From: Thiomicrorhabdus chilensis DSM 12352
GTDB lineage: Bacteria; Pseudomonadota; Gammaproteobacteria; Thiomicrospirales; Thiomicrospiraceae
Reading direction: 5' to 3'
Length of the DNA: 64,000 bases
Assembly: GCF_000483485.1 (NCBI RefSeq)
Contig: NZ_KI519609.1
Location: forward strand, 541,026-605,025
The notes beneath the pieces are model-generated. The model did no database searches and was not told the DNA's origin. It saw only the letters and a program-made list of their open reading frames with translations. Positions 34,699 to 44,518 of this stretch are shown here, one piece after another (the stretch's first letter is position 1; each line of letters opens with the position of its first letter). Made by a program: the position numbers and the translations under genes.

Positions 34699-36822
34699 AT
34701 GGCGTTTTTTCCACATCTCTCGAAAACAAAAACTGCGCAGGTGAAAGCTTCAAGCTCATTGAGTTGGATAGTGAGTATGGCCTTCTTATTTGCATTAGTG
34801 TTCTCTTCGCAGTTGAAAGCAGAGGGAGGGTTGAAGCAAAATTTCAAACAGGCGGATATCACGACAGTGATTGAATCAGTCGCCAAAATCACCGGCAAAA
34901 ACTTTATTATCGATCCCAGGGTAAAAGGTAAGGTCACCTTTATTGCTCCAGAAGGGATGGAGCCAGAAGCACTATATGATTCCTTGTTGGCGGTATTGAA
35001 TGTACACGGCTATGTTGCGGTTCCTGGCGATGGCATAATTAAAGTGGTTCCAAGTAATTTGGCACGAGATCAAATACCTTACCGTACCAGCAGTGAACTT
35101 TATGAGCAGTGGATTACGGAAGTGATCTCTATTCAACATGTTAATGCCAGTAAGTTGGTAGCCGTCTTGCGACCATTGGTTGCGAGAGAAGGGCATTTAG
35201 TCGCCCTGGCGGAAAGCAATAAGTTGATTGTTACGGATACGGTCTCAAATATTAAGCGAATCAAGAGTATCTTAAAACGAGTGGATGTCGACGTGGCCGG
35301 TGCCTTTGAAGTCATCCCAGTCAAGCATACTTCTGTTGTGGACTTGTCGAAAACTCTGAAATCTGTAATCCCAAAAGGTCAATCCGGGGTGGATGTTAAT
35401 GTCGGTTTTGATGAACGTAGCAATCGTCTGATTTTAAGTGGTGATGAACTGAAGCGTATGATGATTCGTGCTTTAGTGGCGGATTTAGACCAGCCGGTTG
35501 ATGCAGAAGGAGGCGCGCAGGTCGTTTATTTACGTTACGCCAAGGCGGCGGATATGGTTGAGGTTCTAAAAAAAGTAGCAGGGAATAGAATTTTCCAGAC
35601 TACAGAACCAGAAAAAGGTGGCAATACACCAAGTGCGGTGACTGAAGCCACGCCAAACAACACTGAAAACAATGCTGTCTCTATTGCTGTTCAGGATCAG
35701 AAAGAGATCGACAGTCAGATCAGTATTGAAGCGGATGAACGGATGAACGCGCTGATTATTAGTGCGCCAACCAATGTTTTGAACGGATTGAAGCGTGTCA
35801 TCAAACAGCTCGATATCCGCCGAGCTCAGGTACTGATTGAAGCCATTTTTGTTGAGATTTCAGCGGATAAAGCTGCAGAACTTGGGGTCGAATGGGGTTT
35901 GAGCGGCACCGGTGCTGCGGGCATAGTGAATTTTTCTGGTGCAATTCCAGCCCTTATTGGTAATGCTGGTAACGCCCTTGCCCAGTCACAAATTATTGGT
36001 CGAGGTATTACTTTGGGTGGCGGTGATATTAGTTCTGATGGAACTGGTTGGGGGGCCTTATTGCGTGCTTTAAACACGAGTTCTTATTCCAATATCTTAG
36101 CGACACCGTCTATTTTGACGTTGGACAATGAAGAAGCTGAAATTTTGGTAGGTAGGGAGGTCCCTTTTCAAACAGGCTCTTACGCCAGTACGACTACAAC
36201 GGTTACGAATCCCTTCACTACCATTGAGCGTAAAAATGTTGGATTGAAACTCAAAGTAAAGCCGCAAATTAATGAGGGGAATGAGGTCTATTTGGAGATT
36301 GATCAGGAAGTCTCTGATGTTATTGATAAGGGACAGGCGGTTGATATTCAGACCTCTAAACGACAAATCAAAACCCGGGTAATTGTCGGTGATGGCAATA
36401 TGGTTGTACTTGGTGGCTTAATAAATGAAAAAGAGTCACGTTCAAGATCCAAAGTGCCGGGGCTTGGCGATTTACCAGGAATTGGCGGTTTGTTTAGTTC
36501 TTCAGAGGATACACGTGAAAAAGTGAATTTAATGGTTTTTTTGCGTCCTGTCATTATCAGAAATAATGAAATGAGCGATTACTACAGTAATAAAAAGTAC
36601 AACTATGTGTATGAGCAACAAGACGAGATGTTGCATAAACCAGAGGGGCAGTTATTGGAAGGTTTGCGTCCCAGATTGCCAACGATAGAGCAGTGGAAAA
36701 AACAAGAACAAGCCACGCCTTTTCAACCGAAAGTGGAAACAAAAACGGATGATAAAGCAAAGCTAGACTCGGGTGAAAAACAAACATCGGATTTTGATCC
36801 GTTGCTTGAGAGAGATTTATGA
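34699..36822 (+). CDS. gspD: Type II secretion system secretin GspD
   Basis: 707 residues. Signal peptide (about 20-40) is followed by the N0 domain (FKQADITTVIESVAKITGKNF), N1-N3 repeats (VIPVKHTSVVDLSKTL; VVYLRYAKAADMVEVLKKV) and the outer-membrane secretin domain from about 370 (QVLIEAIFVEIS). The C-terminal gate motif VPGLGDLPGIGGLFSS is present, then a short S-like tail. It forms the multimeric outer-membrane channel. The stop overlaps the gspE start (ATGA). TAAGGAAG precedes the ATG. It is separated from gspC by 16.2 kb, so it needs its own promoter. Confidence 0.96.
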   Translation: MAFFPHLSKTKTAQVKASSSLSWIVSMAFLFALVFSSQLKAEGGLKQNFKQADITTVIESVAKITGKNFIIDPRVKGKVTFIAPEGMEPEALYDSLLAVLNVHGYVAVPGDGIIKVVPSNLARDQIPYRTSSELYEQWITEVISIQHVNASKLVAVLRPLVAREGHLVALAESNKLIVTDTVSNIKRIKSILKRVDVDVAGAFEVIPVKHTSVVDLSKTLKSVIPKGQSGVDVNVGFDERSNRLILSGDELKRMMIRALVADLDQPVDAEGGAQVVYLRYAKAADMVEVLKKVAGNRIFQTTEPEKGGNTPSAVTEATPNNTENNAVSIAVQDQKEIDSQISIEADERMNALIISAPTNVLNGLKRVIKQLDIRRAQVLIEAIFVEISADKAAELGVEWGLSGTGAAGIVNFSGAIPALIGNAGNALAQSQIIGRGITLGGGDISSDGTGWGALLRALNTSSYSNILATPSILTLDNEEAEILVGREVPFQTGSYASTTTTVTNPFTTIERKNVGLKLKVKPQINEGNEVYLEIDQEVSDVIDKGQAVDIQTSKRQIKTRVIVGDGNMVVLGGLINEKESRSRSKVPGLGDLPGIGGLFSSSEDTREKVNLMVFLRPVIIRNNEMSDYYSNKKYNYVYEQQDEMLHKPEGQLLEGLRPRLPTIEQWKKQEQATPFQPKVETKTDDKAKLDSGEKQTSDFDPLLERDL

Positions 36823-38294
36823 ATACCGAGCTGGCTTTCGCGTTTGCACGCACCAATGAAGTTGTAATGACGCCCTTGGAAGACGGTAAAGTGGGGGTGT
36901 TTTATACTCAGAAAACCCCGACCTCGGCTTTATTGGAGTTGCAGCGTAAAATTGAGCAGGTAGAGAAAGTTGAGCAAAGTGGAATTGTTTTTCAACAGTT
37001 AGACGAACAGACGTTCGAGCGTAAAATCCAGACAGCCTATGCCGGTAGCGGCCAGAGTTCTATTGAGACATTCGATGAGTTTGAAAGTGAGGATTTGGCC
37101 AGTGTGGTCGCTGAGTTAGGTGAGCCCGAAGATTTGCTTAACAGTGCCGATGACGCTCCCGTGATAAAATTGCTTAATGCGATTTTGGCGGAGGCGATTC
37201 GTGCCAATGCTTCTGACATACATATCGAACCGTTTGAGACCCAGCTGCGCATCCGTTTCCGCATCGACGGACGTTTAAGCACGATGTTGGCCCCCAAGCC
37301 AGGTATCGGCAGCATGTTGGTGTCTCGTATAAAAGTTATGGCACGTTTGGATATCGCCGAAAAACGCCTGCCGCAAGACGGACGTATTGCCCTAAAGCTA
37401 GGGGGGCGTGCGGTCGATTTGCGTGTCTCCACTATACCGTCCAGTTTTGGCGAAAGGGTGGTGTTACGATTGCTTGATAAAAGCGCAGGTCGTCTGAACC
37501 TGAATGAATTAGGCCTTGCGGAACCGATTTATGCCGGCATTCAGAAGTTACTGAATAAGCCGCACGGAATTTTTCTAGTAACGGGGCCCACCGGTTCTGG
37601 TAAAACCACGACGCTGTATGCAGGTTTAAGTCGTTTGAATGATACCCAGCGTAACATTATGACGGTCGAAGACCCGGTGGAATACAATATTGATGGCATC
37701 AGCCAGACACAGGTCAACAGCAAAGCCAATATGACATTTGCGAAGGGACTTAGAGCAATTTTACGTCAAGATCCGGACGTGGTGATGATTGGTGAGATTC
37801 GAGATATCGAGACTGCAGAAATCGCGGTTCAGGCGTCATTGACCGGACACTTGGTTTTGTCTACCTTACATACCAATACGGCTGTAGGAGCCATCACCCG
37901 TTTGCGTGATATGGGGATTGAGCCATTTTTGCTATCATCAAGCTTGATTGGTGTTCTGGCTCAGCGTTTGGTCAGAAAATTGTGCCCGCACTGCAAGCAG
38001 GAGCATCATGCCGATGCGGCGGAATGCGAAACCTTAGGGGTTGATCAGGCCTTGATTTACCAGCATGTCGGTTGCGATTACTGTCAGCACACAGGCTACC
38101 AGGGACGTATGGGATTGTATGAGTTGGTCATGGTCGATGAAAAGGTACGTCAGATGATTCATGAGGATGAATCCGAATTGGAGATTGAGCGTTATGTTCA
38201 TAAGGATTCAAAATCTCTTGTACAGAGTGGATTGCAAAAGGTTCTGGCAGGCGAGACCTCTCTGGAAGAAGTCTTGCGAGTTACCCAGAATTAA
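36819..38294 (+). CDS. gspE: Type II secretion ATPase GspE
   Basis: 491 residues. N1E-like domain (1-110), then the PilT/VirB11-type ATPase: Walker A GPTGSGKTT at about 256-264, Asp box DPDVVMIGEIRD at about 318-329, His box TGHLVLSTLHTN, and the zinc-binding tetracysteine CPHC...CDYC at about 389-426. It drives pseudopilus assembly from the cytoplasm. Overlaps gspD by four bases. A complete, normal family member. Confidence 0.96.
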   Translation: MNTELAFAFARTNEVVMTPLEDGKVGVFYTQKTPTSALLELQRKIEQVEKVEQSGIVFQQLDEQTFERKIQTAYAGSGQSSIETFDEFESEDLASVVAELGEPEDLLNSADDAPVIKLLNAILAEAIRANASDIHIEPFETQLRIRFRIDGRLSTMLAPKPGIGSMLVSRIKVMARLDIAEKRLPQDGRIALKLGGRAVDLRVSTIPSSFGERVVLRLLDKSAGRLNLNELGLAEPIYAGIQKLLNKPHGIFLVTGPTGSGKTTTLYAGLSRLNDTQRNIMTVEDPVEYNIDGISQTQVNSKANMTFAKGLRAILRQDPDVVMIGEIRDIETAEIAVQASLTGHLVLSTLHTNTAVGAITRLRDMGIEPFLLSSSLIGVLAQRLVRKLCPHCKQEHHADAAECETLGVDQALIYQHVGCDYCQHTGYQGRMGLYELVMVDEKVRQMIHEDESELEIERYVHKDSKSLVQSGLQKVLAGETSLEEVLRVTQN

Positions 38295-38331
38295 CTCTTT
38301 TTGAAGACAGATAGAGAGATAGAAATCGCCC

Positions 38332-39555
38332 ATGGCTGCATTTGAATACAAAGCGATGACCCCGACGGGGCAGATGAAGAAAGGCCTGATGGAGGGGGAT
38401 TCTGAGCGTCAGGTTCGTCAAATGCTGCGTGAACAGAATTTGACTCCGGTGGAGCTGAAATCCATTGAGCAGAAAAAGAGCACTTCTAAAGGCGCATCAG
38501 TACAGTCCTTCTTCGCGCCGAAAATTCAAACTTCTGATTTGGCCTTAGCGACTCGTCAACTGTTTACCTTGTTGGATGCGGGCACGCCGTTGACGCAGGC
38601 GCTGCAATCGATTTCCCAACAGGCCGAATCCAAACTGATGCAGCGCTTTCTAGCGAATTTGCATAGCCGGGTTTCCGAAGGTTACTCTTTGGCGCAAGCT
38701 TTGGAAAAATCGAACTACCGTGTCGGTCAGGATTTTGTCGCCACCATTCGTGCCGGTGAGGAAAGTGGCCATTTGGATAAGGTCTTGTCGCGTTTGGCGG
38801 ATGCGATTGAGCAGCGAGACCAGCTCAATAAAAAGATGAAAACCGCCCTGATCTATCCGATCTTGATGGTGGTGGTGGCGGTCATCATCGTGTTCTTTTT
38901 GATGATGTTTGTGGTGCCCAAAGTAGTCGGCGTCTTTGACAATATGAATCAGACCCTGCCGCCGCTGACTCAGGGTTTGCTCAGTGTCAGCGAATTCATT
39001 CAGGCTCAATGGGGCTGGTTGCTGGCGCTGTTAGTATTGATTTGGCTGGGGTTCAAAATATTGATGAAACAACCCAAGTGGCGTTATAAAGTGCACCAGT
39101 TACTTATGCGCTTGCCTGCGGTCAAACGTTTTGTGATCTATTCGGCCACCGCCCGTTGGTCGCGAACCGTGGGTATGCTCTTGTCCAGCGGGGTCACGGC
39201 GACCGATGCTTTGAAGATTTCGGCGGAAGTCATGAATCTCGATCCGATGAAACAGGCGGTCGAAAAGATGGTGGTGCAAGTCAAGGAAGGTAAAAAAATC
39301 AGTGTGGCGATGCAACAAGCGGGCTTCTTCCCGCTTTTGCTGCTCAATCTGGTACAGACTGGAGAGGGCGGCGGTGAATTGGACAACATGTTGCTCAAAG
39401 GGGCGGTGCATTACGAACAGGCCGTTGAGAACGCCGCCAGTACCCTGGTGAGTGTTCTCGAGCCGATGCTGATTATTATCATGGGGGGCGTGGTGCTGAC
39501 GATTGTGTTGGCCATCATGATGCCGATCTTTGAAATGAACCAGATGGTAGGTTAG
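38332..39555 (+). CDS. gspF: Type II secretion inner-membrane platform protein GspF
   Basis: 407 residues with the two T2SSF repeats (about 70-195 and 275-400) and three membrane helices (about 175-200, 225-243, 375-400). The N-terminal AFEYKAMTPTGQMKKGLMEGD is characteristic. It couples the ATPase to pseudopilin assembly. 37 bases after gspE. Confidence 0.95.
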   Translation: MAAFEYKAMTPTGQMKKGLMEGDSERQVRQMLREQNLTPVELKSIEQKKSTSKGASVQSFFAPKIQTSDLALATRQLFTLLDAGTPLTQALQSISQQAESKLMQRFLANLHSRVSEGYSLAQALEKSNYRVGQDFVATIRAGEESGHLDKVLSRLADAIEQRDQLNKKMKTALIYPILMVVVAVIIVFFLMMFVVPKVVGVFDNMNQTLPPLTQGLLSVSEFIQAQWGWLLALLVLIWLGFKILMKQPKWRYKVHQLLMRLPAVKRFVIYSATARWSRTVGMLLSSGVTATDALKISAEVMNLDPMKQAVEKMVVQVKEGKKISVAMQQAGFFPLLLLNLVQTGEGGGELDNMLLKGAVHYEQAVENAASTLVSVLEPMLIIIMGGVVLTIVLAIMMPIFEMNQMVG

Positions 39556-39627
39556 GGCTTGGCAGCTGTTTTTGGGAAATATGCAGCGGCTGACCCGATT
39601 TTAAATTTAGAAAGTTAGGAGAGAAAT

Positions 39628-40077
39628 GTGACAAAACAGAATGCAGAAAAAAGCAGAATCGGACGCCAGTCGGGTTTTACCCTGATTGAGTTGATGGTCG
39701 TGGTGGTGATCCTTGCGGTATTGGCAGCCTTTGTCGCTCCCAAACTGATGGAACGACCGGATGAGGCCCGAATCGTTAAGGCCAAACAGGACATCAGTGC
39801 CATCTCGTCTGCTTTGAAACTGTACAAGCTCGATAACTATGTGTATCCGACCACCGATCAGGGAATTGAAGCGTTGGTGACGGAACCGACCGAAGAGCCT
39901 CTACCGAAACATTGGAAAGCCTATTTGGAGCAGATGCCGATGGACCCGTGGGGCAACCCTTATCTTTACATTAGCCCTGGTGAGCATGGAGACTTTGACC
40001 TGTATACTTATGGTGCAGATGCACAGGAAGGTGGAGAAGGTGTGAATGCGACCATCGGTAACTGGAATATCCAGTAA
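39628..40077 (+). CDS. gspG: Major pseudopilin GspG
   Basis: 149 residues, prepilin cleavage motif SG/FTLIELMVVVVIL near residue 15, C-terminal calcium-site region DPWGNPYLY. Start is GTG 39628 (the ATG two bases earlier runs into a stop), with AGGAGAG just upstream. Forms the pseudopilus shaft. Length normal for the family. Confidence 0.95.
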   Translation: MTKQNAEKSRIGRQSGFTLIELMVVVVILAVLAAFVAPKLMERPDEARIVKAKQDISAISSALKLYKLDNYVYPTTDQGIEALVTEPTEEPLPKHWKAYLEQMPMDPWGNPYLYISPGEHGDFDLYTYGADAQEGGEGVNATIGNWNIQ

Positions 40078-40103
40078 TCCATTCAAATCACATTGACTTG
40101 AAT

Positions 40104-40625
40104 ATGCACACTCGAGCCACCGCCCAATCCGGATTCACCTTGATTGAATTGATGGTGGTGGTGGTGATTATGGCGGTGGTGGTATCGGTAGGCATGATGT
40201 CGCTGGGTTCGAACGAGCAGGCCACCTTGAGAGCACAGGATCGCAGCGTAAAAAGCCTTTTGATGGCGGTTCGCGATCAAGCCGCACTTAAGCAGCGACT
40301 CTATCTGGTTGGAGTCGACGAAACCGGGCTCACCACCTTTTCACAAACGCGCGGCGAATGGCTGGTGGATGAAAAAATAAACCTGCTGAAGTGGCCGGAA
40401 AGTTTGCTGGTGGAATGGAAAATCGATAATCAAACCTTTGTTCAGCAGCAGAGTTTGCCGCAGGAAGGTTGGGTGTTTTGGCCAAGTGGAGATGTTTTGG
40501 CCGGATCGATTATATTGAGGAATTTGGATAATCAATCCTTCGATCGTGGTCAAGAGACGACCGAGTATATAATTCGATGGAACGGATTGTTGCAATTTGA
40601 AAAAGAGTCGGATGATGCCCTTTAA
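40104..40625 (+). CDS. gspH: Minor pseudopilin GspH
   Basis: 173 residues with prepilin motif SG/FTLIELMVVVVIM near residue 10 and the GspH C-terminal beta domain. ATG 40104 is preferred; a TTG two codons upstream is possible, and neither has a good ribosome site, so coupling to gspG is likely. It overlaps the beginning of gspI. Confidence 0.88.
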   Translation: MHTRATAQSGFTLIELMVVVVIMAVVVSVGMMSLGSNEQATLRAQDRSVKSLLMAVRDQAALKQRLYLVGVDETGLTTFSQTRGEWLVDEKINLLKWPESLLVEWKIDNQTFVQQQSLPQEGWVFWPSGDVLAGSIILRNLDNQSFDRGQETTEYIIRWNGLLQFEKESDDAL

Positions 40626-41010
40626 AATGAACAGGCCTGCCGGTTTTTCCCGTAAAAACAAGGCGCAAGCCGGATTTACCTTGATTGAGGTGATGGTGGC
40701 ACTGGCGGTGGTTTCCATTGCTTTGGCGGCTCTGTCGAGAGCGATGGGATTAACGGTGAGTAACCACAGCGCTTTGGATGAACGCATCATTGCCACCTGG
40801 GTGGCGGAAGACGAGTTGGTGAAAATGCAGGTGATGCCTGACAGTCGGGAAGAGGCCAAGCAGGAGGTCATGATGCTTAACCGTAGCTGGACGACCGAAT
40901 TGAGCACCGAGGATACGATGATACCAGACATCAAAAAAGCCACCCTGTCCGTCATGCCGACCGGCCAGGAAAAACCCGTCGCCAGTTTGGTGACGGTGGT
41001 TGGCCCATAG
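40612..41010 (+). CDS. gspI: Minor pseudopilin GspI
   Basis: About 132 residues with prepilin motif AG/FTLIEVMVALAVVSIAL. The start overlaps gspH; ATG 40612 or the adjacent ATG 40615 has AAAGAG upstream, and ATG 40627 is also possible. GspI nucleates the tip complex with GspJ and GspK. Confidence 0.88.
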   Translation: MMPFKMNRPAGFSRKNKAQAGFTLIEVMVALAVVSIALAALSRAMGLTVSNHSALDERIIATWVAEDELVKMQVMPDSREEAKQEVMMLNRSWTTELSTEDTMIPDIKKATLSVMPTGQEKPVASLVTVVGP

Positions 41011-41073
41011 GGTTTGGTGGTGACTATTCAATCGTCGCTTGACCAGTTGGAGTCCTCGGAGCGAGCAGCTCGA

Positions 41074-41757
41074 ATGCTTCAGGTCAGGCCCGATGGTTTG
41101 CGCAGCACGCAGTCGGGTTTTACGCTGATCGAACTTTTGATTGCCTTGGCGATTTCTGCGGTGATTGCGGTGCTGGGTTATCAGGCGGTCAGCAGCGTGG
41201 TCAGCGTGCAGACTCGCACTGAAGCCCATGCGGCCGAGATGGAGCAGTTGCAGCGTGCGGTCTGGTGGATGGAGCAGGATTTGATACAGCTGGCACCACG
41301 CACCATTCAGGATAGTTTGGGAGCCGTTTTGCCGGCTTTTCAGTATCGCGACGATCTGGGCTTGGAGTTTACTCGTATTGCTGAATTTCCAACGCCTTAC
41401 GGTATGGGAGGATTGCTGCGCGTGGCCTACCAGTTGGACGATGGCATTCTCTATCGTCTGGTGTGGCCGGTACTGGATCGGGCACCGGATACCCAGCCGA
41501 CACGTTTGCCTGTTCTCGAAGGTGTTCAGGCTTTTGAAATTCAGTTGCTAAATGCACGTAATGAATATGTGACCAGTTGGCCTAACGAACAACAAACCTT
41601 GACCGATTTGCCAAGGCTGACGAAAGTTCGCCTGGAGATTGAAGGCATGGGTGAGATGACGCGACTGTTTATGGGAGCTGAAATGGAAACTGTGCCTCAG
41701 GCTGCGATGACCGAGACCGGGGATGCTGGAGAAATAGAAGGGGTTCCGGTGCAGTGA
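41074..41757 (+). CDS. gspJ: Minor pseudopilin GspJ
   Basis: About 227 residues with prepilin motif SG/FTLIELLIALAISAV and the GspJ core (AVWWMEQDLIQLAPRTI). ATG 41074 gives a 14-residue leader; GTG 41017/41020 or TTG 41014 would give longer leaders and cannot be excluded because no start has a clear ribosome site. It ends in GTGA, overlapping gspK. Confidence 0.85.
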   Translation: MLQVRPDGLRSTQSGFTLIELLIALAISAVIAVLGYQAVSSVVSVQTRTEAHAAEMEQLQRAVWWMEQDLIQLAPRTIQDSLGAVLPAFQYRDDLGLEFTRIAEFPTPYGMGGLLRVAYQLDDGILYRLVWPVLDRAPDTQPTRLPVLEGVQAFEIQLLNARNEYVTSWPNEQQTLTDLPRLTKVRLEIEGMGEMTRLFMGAEMETVPQAAMTETGDAGEIEGVPVQ

Positions 41758-42770
41758 AACGAGATAGGCTCAGAGAGCCCGGCTATGATTGTTTAGAGGT
41801 TAAAGCACCATCAACACAGGATGGCTTTGCGTTGCTGACGGTGATGTTGATTGTGGCTTTGGTGGCGATTTTGTCCGGGCAATTGATTTACCAGCAACAT
41901 CTTACCCTGAACCGCAGCGCCAACATGCTTCATCAGGCTCAATCTTTAGCCGTTGCGTGGGGCTTGGAAGGTTGGGTCAAGCAGGGACTGCAGCTGGACG
42001 CCAAAAACAATCAGATCGACCATCTACAAGAGATGTGGGCTCAGCCGATGCTCAGTGTGCCTTTTGAAGGGGGAGAGATTTCCGGACAGTTATACGATTT
42101 GCAGGGGCGTCTGAATCTCAATAATGTTCAAGATAGCGACCAGGCTAAACGTGAGCTTTGGCAAGCCATTATCGATCGTTGGGCTTTGCTGGTTGGCTTT
42201 GAGGTGCCGCTGGCGGAGGTTTTGACCGACTGGGTCGATGCCGATAACGAACGTCTGCCAGGCGGTGCAGAAAGCGATGCTTACTTGCTGATGCAACCGC
42301 CTTATCGTGCCGCCAACCAGTCACTGGTGATGCTTGAAGAGTTGAAGAACCTGCAAGGCCTGCAGAAGATCGAATACGAGGTTTGGCAGCGGGTTAAATC
42401 TTCGGCAACGGTTTTGCCTGGAGTGACGGCGGTCAATGTCAACACCGCACAAAAAGAGGTGTTGATGGCGCTTGCAGACTGGATGAATGAAAGCCTGGTG
42501 GATGCCTGGATTAAGCAGCGTAAGGAAACCCCGGCGGAATCGGTGGAAGCTTTTCGCGTGTTTGTCGGGCAACAGACGGGTATGGAGTCGGCTGAACTCA
42601 ACGAATCTTTGCCAGAATGGCTGCTGAGCGTCAGCAGTGATTATTTTTTATTGGTCGGCCAAGTCAATTATGGTGAGTCCCTACAGGGTTTGTCGGCGAT
42701 ATTTTATCGTCAGGATCAAAACCAGGTTAACTTAGTACAAAGGTGGTTAAGTGTTGCAGAAACACCCTGA
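41754..42770 (+). CDS. gspK: Minor pseudopilin GspK
   Basis: 338 residues. The prepilin-like N-terminus (DGFALLTVMLIVALVAIL) has the family's Ala instead of Glu at +5-type variation, followed by the helical GspK insert domain (NLNNVQDSDQAKRELW). GspK caps the pseudopilus tip. GTG start overlaps the gspJ stop. Confidence 0.9.
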   Translation: MKRDRLREPGYDCLEVKAPSTQDGFALLTVMLIVALVAILSGQLIYQQHLTLNRSANMLHQAQSLAVAWGLEGWVKQGLQLDAKNNQIDHLQEMWAQPMLSVPFEGGEISGQLYDLQGRLNLNNVQDSDQAKRELWQAIIDRWALLVGFEVPLAEVLTDWVDADNERLPGGAESDAYLLMQPPYRAANQSLVMLEELKNLQGLQKIEYEVWQRVKSSATVLPGVTAVNVNTAQKEVLMALADWMNESLVDAWIKQRKETPAESVEAFRVFVGQQTGMESAELNESLPEWLLSVSSDYFLLVGQVNYGESLQGLSAIFYRQDQNQVNLVQRWLSVAETP

Positions 42771-44046
42771 AACAAATGGCTTGCAGTCACAAGGCGAGTC
42801 ACCCAAACAAGCGGTAGCGCAGACGCTTCACGTTTTGCAGGCCCAATTTGACTTGAGCGGAAAACTGCTGTTCGAAACTCAGCCGGGTATCTGGGATGAG
42901 GCCGCTTTATGGCTCCAGTCGCATGACCGGAACGAAGAGCGCGATCAGGTTAAACGTGCTTTGAAAGCGCTTTCGGTGGTGTGGGTGCCGTCCGAGCAAA
43001 TCACGCTGGTTGAGCGTTTTGTACCGGGCAAACGCCGGGCGGATTGGCAAAGCGCTTTGCCTTTCGCTTTGGAAGAGTCGCTTGCCGAACCGGTTGAAAC
43101 CTTGCATTTTGTGCCGCTAAACCGCAATGCCGAAGGTCTGGTGTCGGTGGCGATTGTGACGCTTGAACGCATGCGCATGTGGCATGAACAATTGCAGCAG
43201 ATTGGATTAGTACAGGCATTTTTGGTGGCGGACTGTTTTCGCATTCCGCCTGCGCAACAGGCGACGGATTTGGAGCAGGCACCGGATAATGGCCATGCCG
43301 TCGAAAACCAAAACCAGCAGGCCTGGTCTGTTTTTCAGCAAAGTGAGCAGCGTATTTTGGTTCGCAGTGGTGAATATCTTGGATTTGCGGCGAGCCCACA
43401 ATGGTTCGAACAAATGAAACAGTTGAGCAGTCAGCAACAGGGAGATGTTAAGATCTTGCCCGTTGATGCGAGTCAGCTGTCAGGCACTTGCGTACTCAGT
43501 CAGTCGGTTACGCGTAATCCTTGCGCAGCCTTGAACCTGCTGACCGGTGAATTCCAAATCAAATCCCAAAGTTCGGCCTATTGGAAGCTCTGGCAATGGC
43601 CGGCTGTGGCTCTGTTGGCCTTGGTCGTGGTGTATCTGTTAGGAACATTTATGCAAACGCAGCAACACCGAGAACAGGCGCTAGCCTATCAGAAACAGAC
43701 CGAAAGACTTTTTAAAGAGCGCTTTCCGGATGTGAAGCGCATCATCAACATCCGCGCTCAAGCCAAAAGTGGCTTTCAGCAAAGTGGTGGCTTGTCCGCC
43801 AGCATCGGGCCGGGGCAATTAGCAAAAAAACTGGAAACGGCGTTTGCTCAATATGACAAAGTGCAGATTCTACGTCTCGATTGGCGCGCATCCAGCCGCC
43901 AATTGTCAATTCAGATGCAGGCCCCTCAAGTGAATGATTTACAAAATTTGGCGCAGGCCGTCAGTGCCATTCAAAGCAGTGAGCTCAAAGTCAAAAACGT
44001 CTCGCAAACCCAGGCGGAAGGAGTCTTGTATGTGGATGCAAATTAA
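42751..44046 (+). CDS. gspL: Type II secretion protein GspL
   Basis: 431 residues: cytoplasmic actin-like domain (about 30-260), one membrane helix (about 276-293, WPAVALLALVVVYLL) and periplasmic ferredoxin-like domain. It anchors GspE to the membrane and pairs with GspM. GTG 42751 start overlaps gspK by 20 bases. Confidence 0.9.
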   Translation: MLQKHPETNGLQSQGESPKQAVAQTLHVLQAQFDLSGKLLFETQPGIWDEAALWLQSHDRNEERDQVKRALKALSVVWVPSEQITLVERFVPGKRRADWQSALPFALEESLAEPVETLHFVPLNRNAEGLVSVAIVTLERMRMWHEQLQQIGLVQAFLVADCFRIPPAQQATDLEQAPDNGHAVENQNQQAWSVFQQSEQRILVRSGEYLGFAASPQWFEQMKQLSSQQQGDVKILPVDASQLSGTCVLSQSVTRNPCAALNLLTGEFQIKSQSSAYWKLWQWPAVALLALVVVYLLGTFMQTQQHREQALAYQKQTERLFKERFPDVKRIINIRAQAKSGFQQSGGLSASIGPGQLAKKLETAFAQYDKVQILRLDWRASSRQLSIQMQAPQVNDLQNLAQAVSAIQSSELKVKNVSQTQAEGVLYVDAN

Positions 44047-44518
44047 GCAGGCCTGGTCGCAATTGGCGCAACGTGAACAGCAGATGCTGCTGGCTCTGGG
44101 CGTGTTTCTGGTCGGGGTTTTGCTCTATTTGATGATCTGGTCGCCGATTCATTCCGGCTATACACAAGCCAAACAGTTTGAACAAAAAAGCCTTGCGGAT
44201 TGGCAATGGCTCAGCGAACAAGTGAAGAAATATCCCATGCAACAAAGCGGCCAGCAGACTTTGCAGTTTGCCTCGCAATCGCAGTTGATGGGCAGCATTC
44301 AGAAAACCCTGCGCGATGAAAACCTGCTGGGGTTCATGCAAAGTATTACTCCCAGCGCCAAGGCCATCAAAGTCAGTTTTAACGAAGTCCCAGCTCCGCG
44401 CTTTTTCCGCTGGTTGTCTTCATTGGAAAAACAAGGGCTGGTGAGCAGTCAGTTGCAGGTGAGTCCGGTTAAGACCGGGATTATTCAAGTCAGTGTCAGT
44501 TTTGAGGTGGTTAACTGA
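44030..44518 (+). CDS. gspM: Type II secretion protein GspM
   Basis: 162 residues, one N-terminal helix (MLLALGVFLVGVLLYLMIW) and a periplasmic ferredoxin-like domain. ATG 44030 with GGAAGGAG seven bases upstream is chosen over a much longer frame that would overlap gspL by 113 bases. Ends in TGATG shared with gspN. Confidence 0.9.
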   Translation: MWMQIKQAWSQLAQREQQMLLALGVFLVGVLLYLMIWSPIHSGYTQAKQFEQKSLADWQWLSEQVKKYPMQQSGQQTLQFASQSQLMGSIQKTLRDENLLGFMQSITPSAKAIKVSFNEVPAPRFFRWLSSLEKQGLVSSQLQVSPVKTGIIQVSVSFEVVN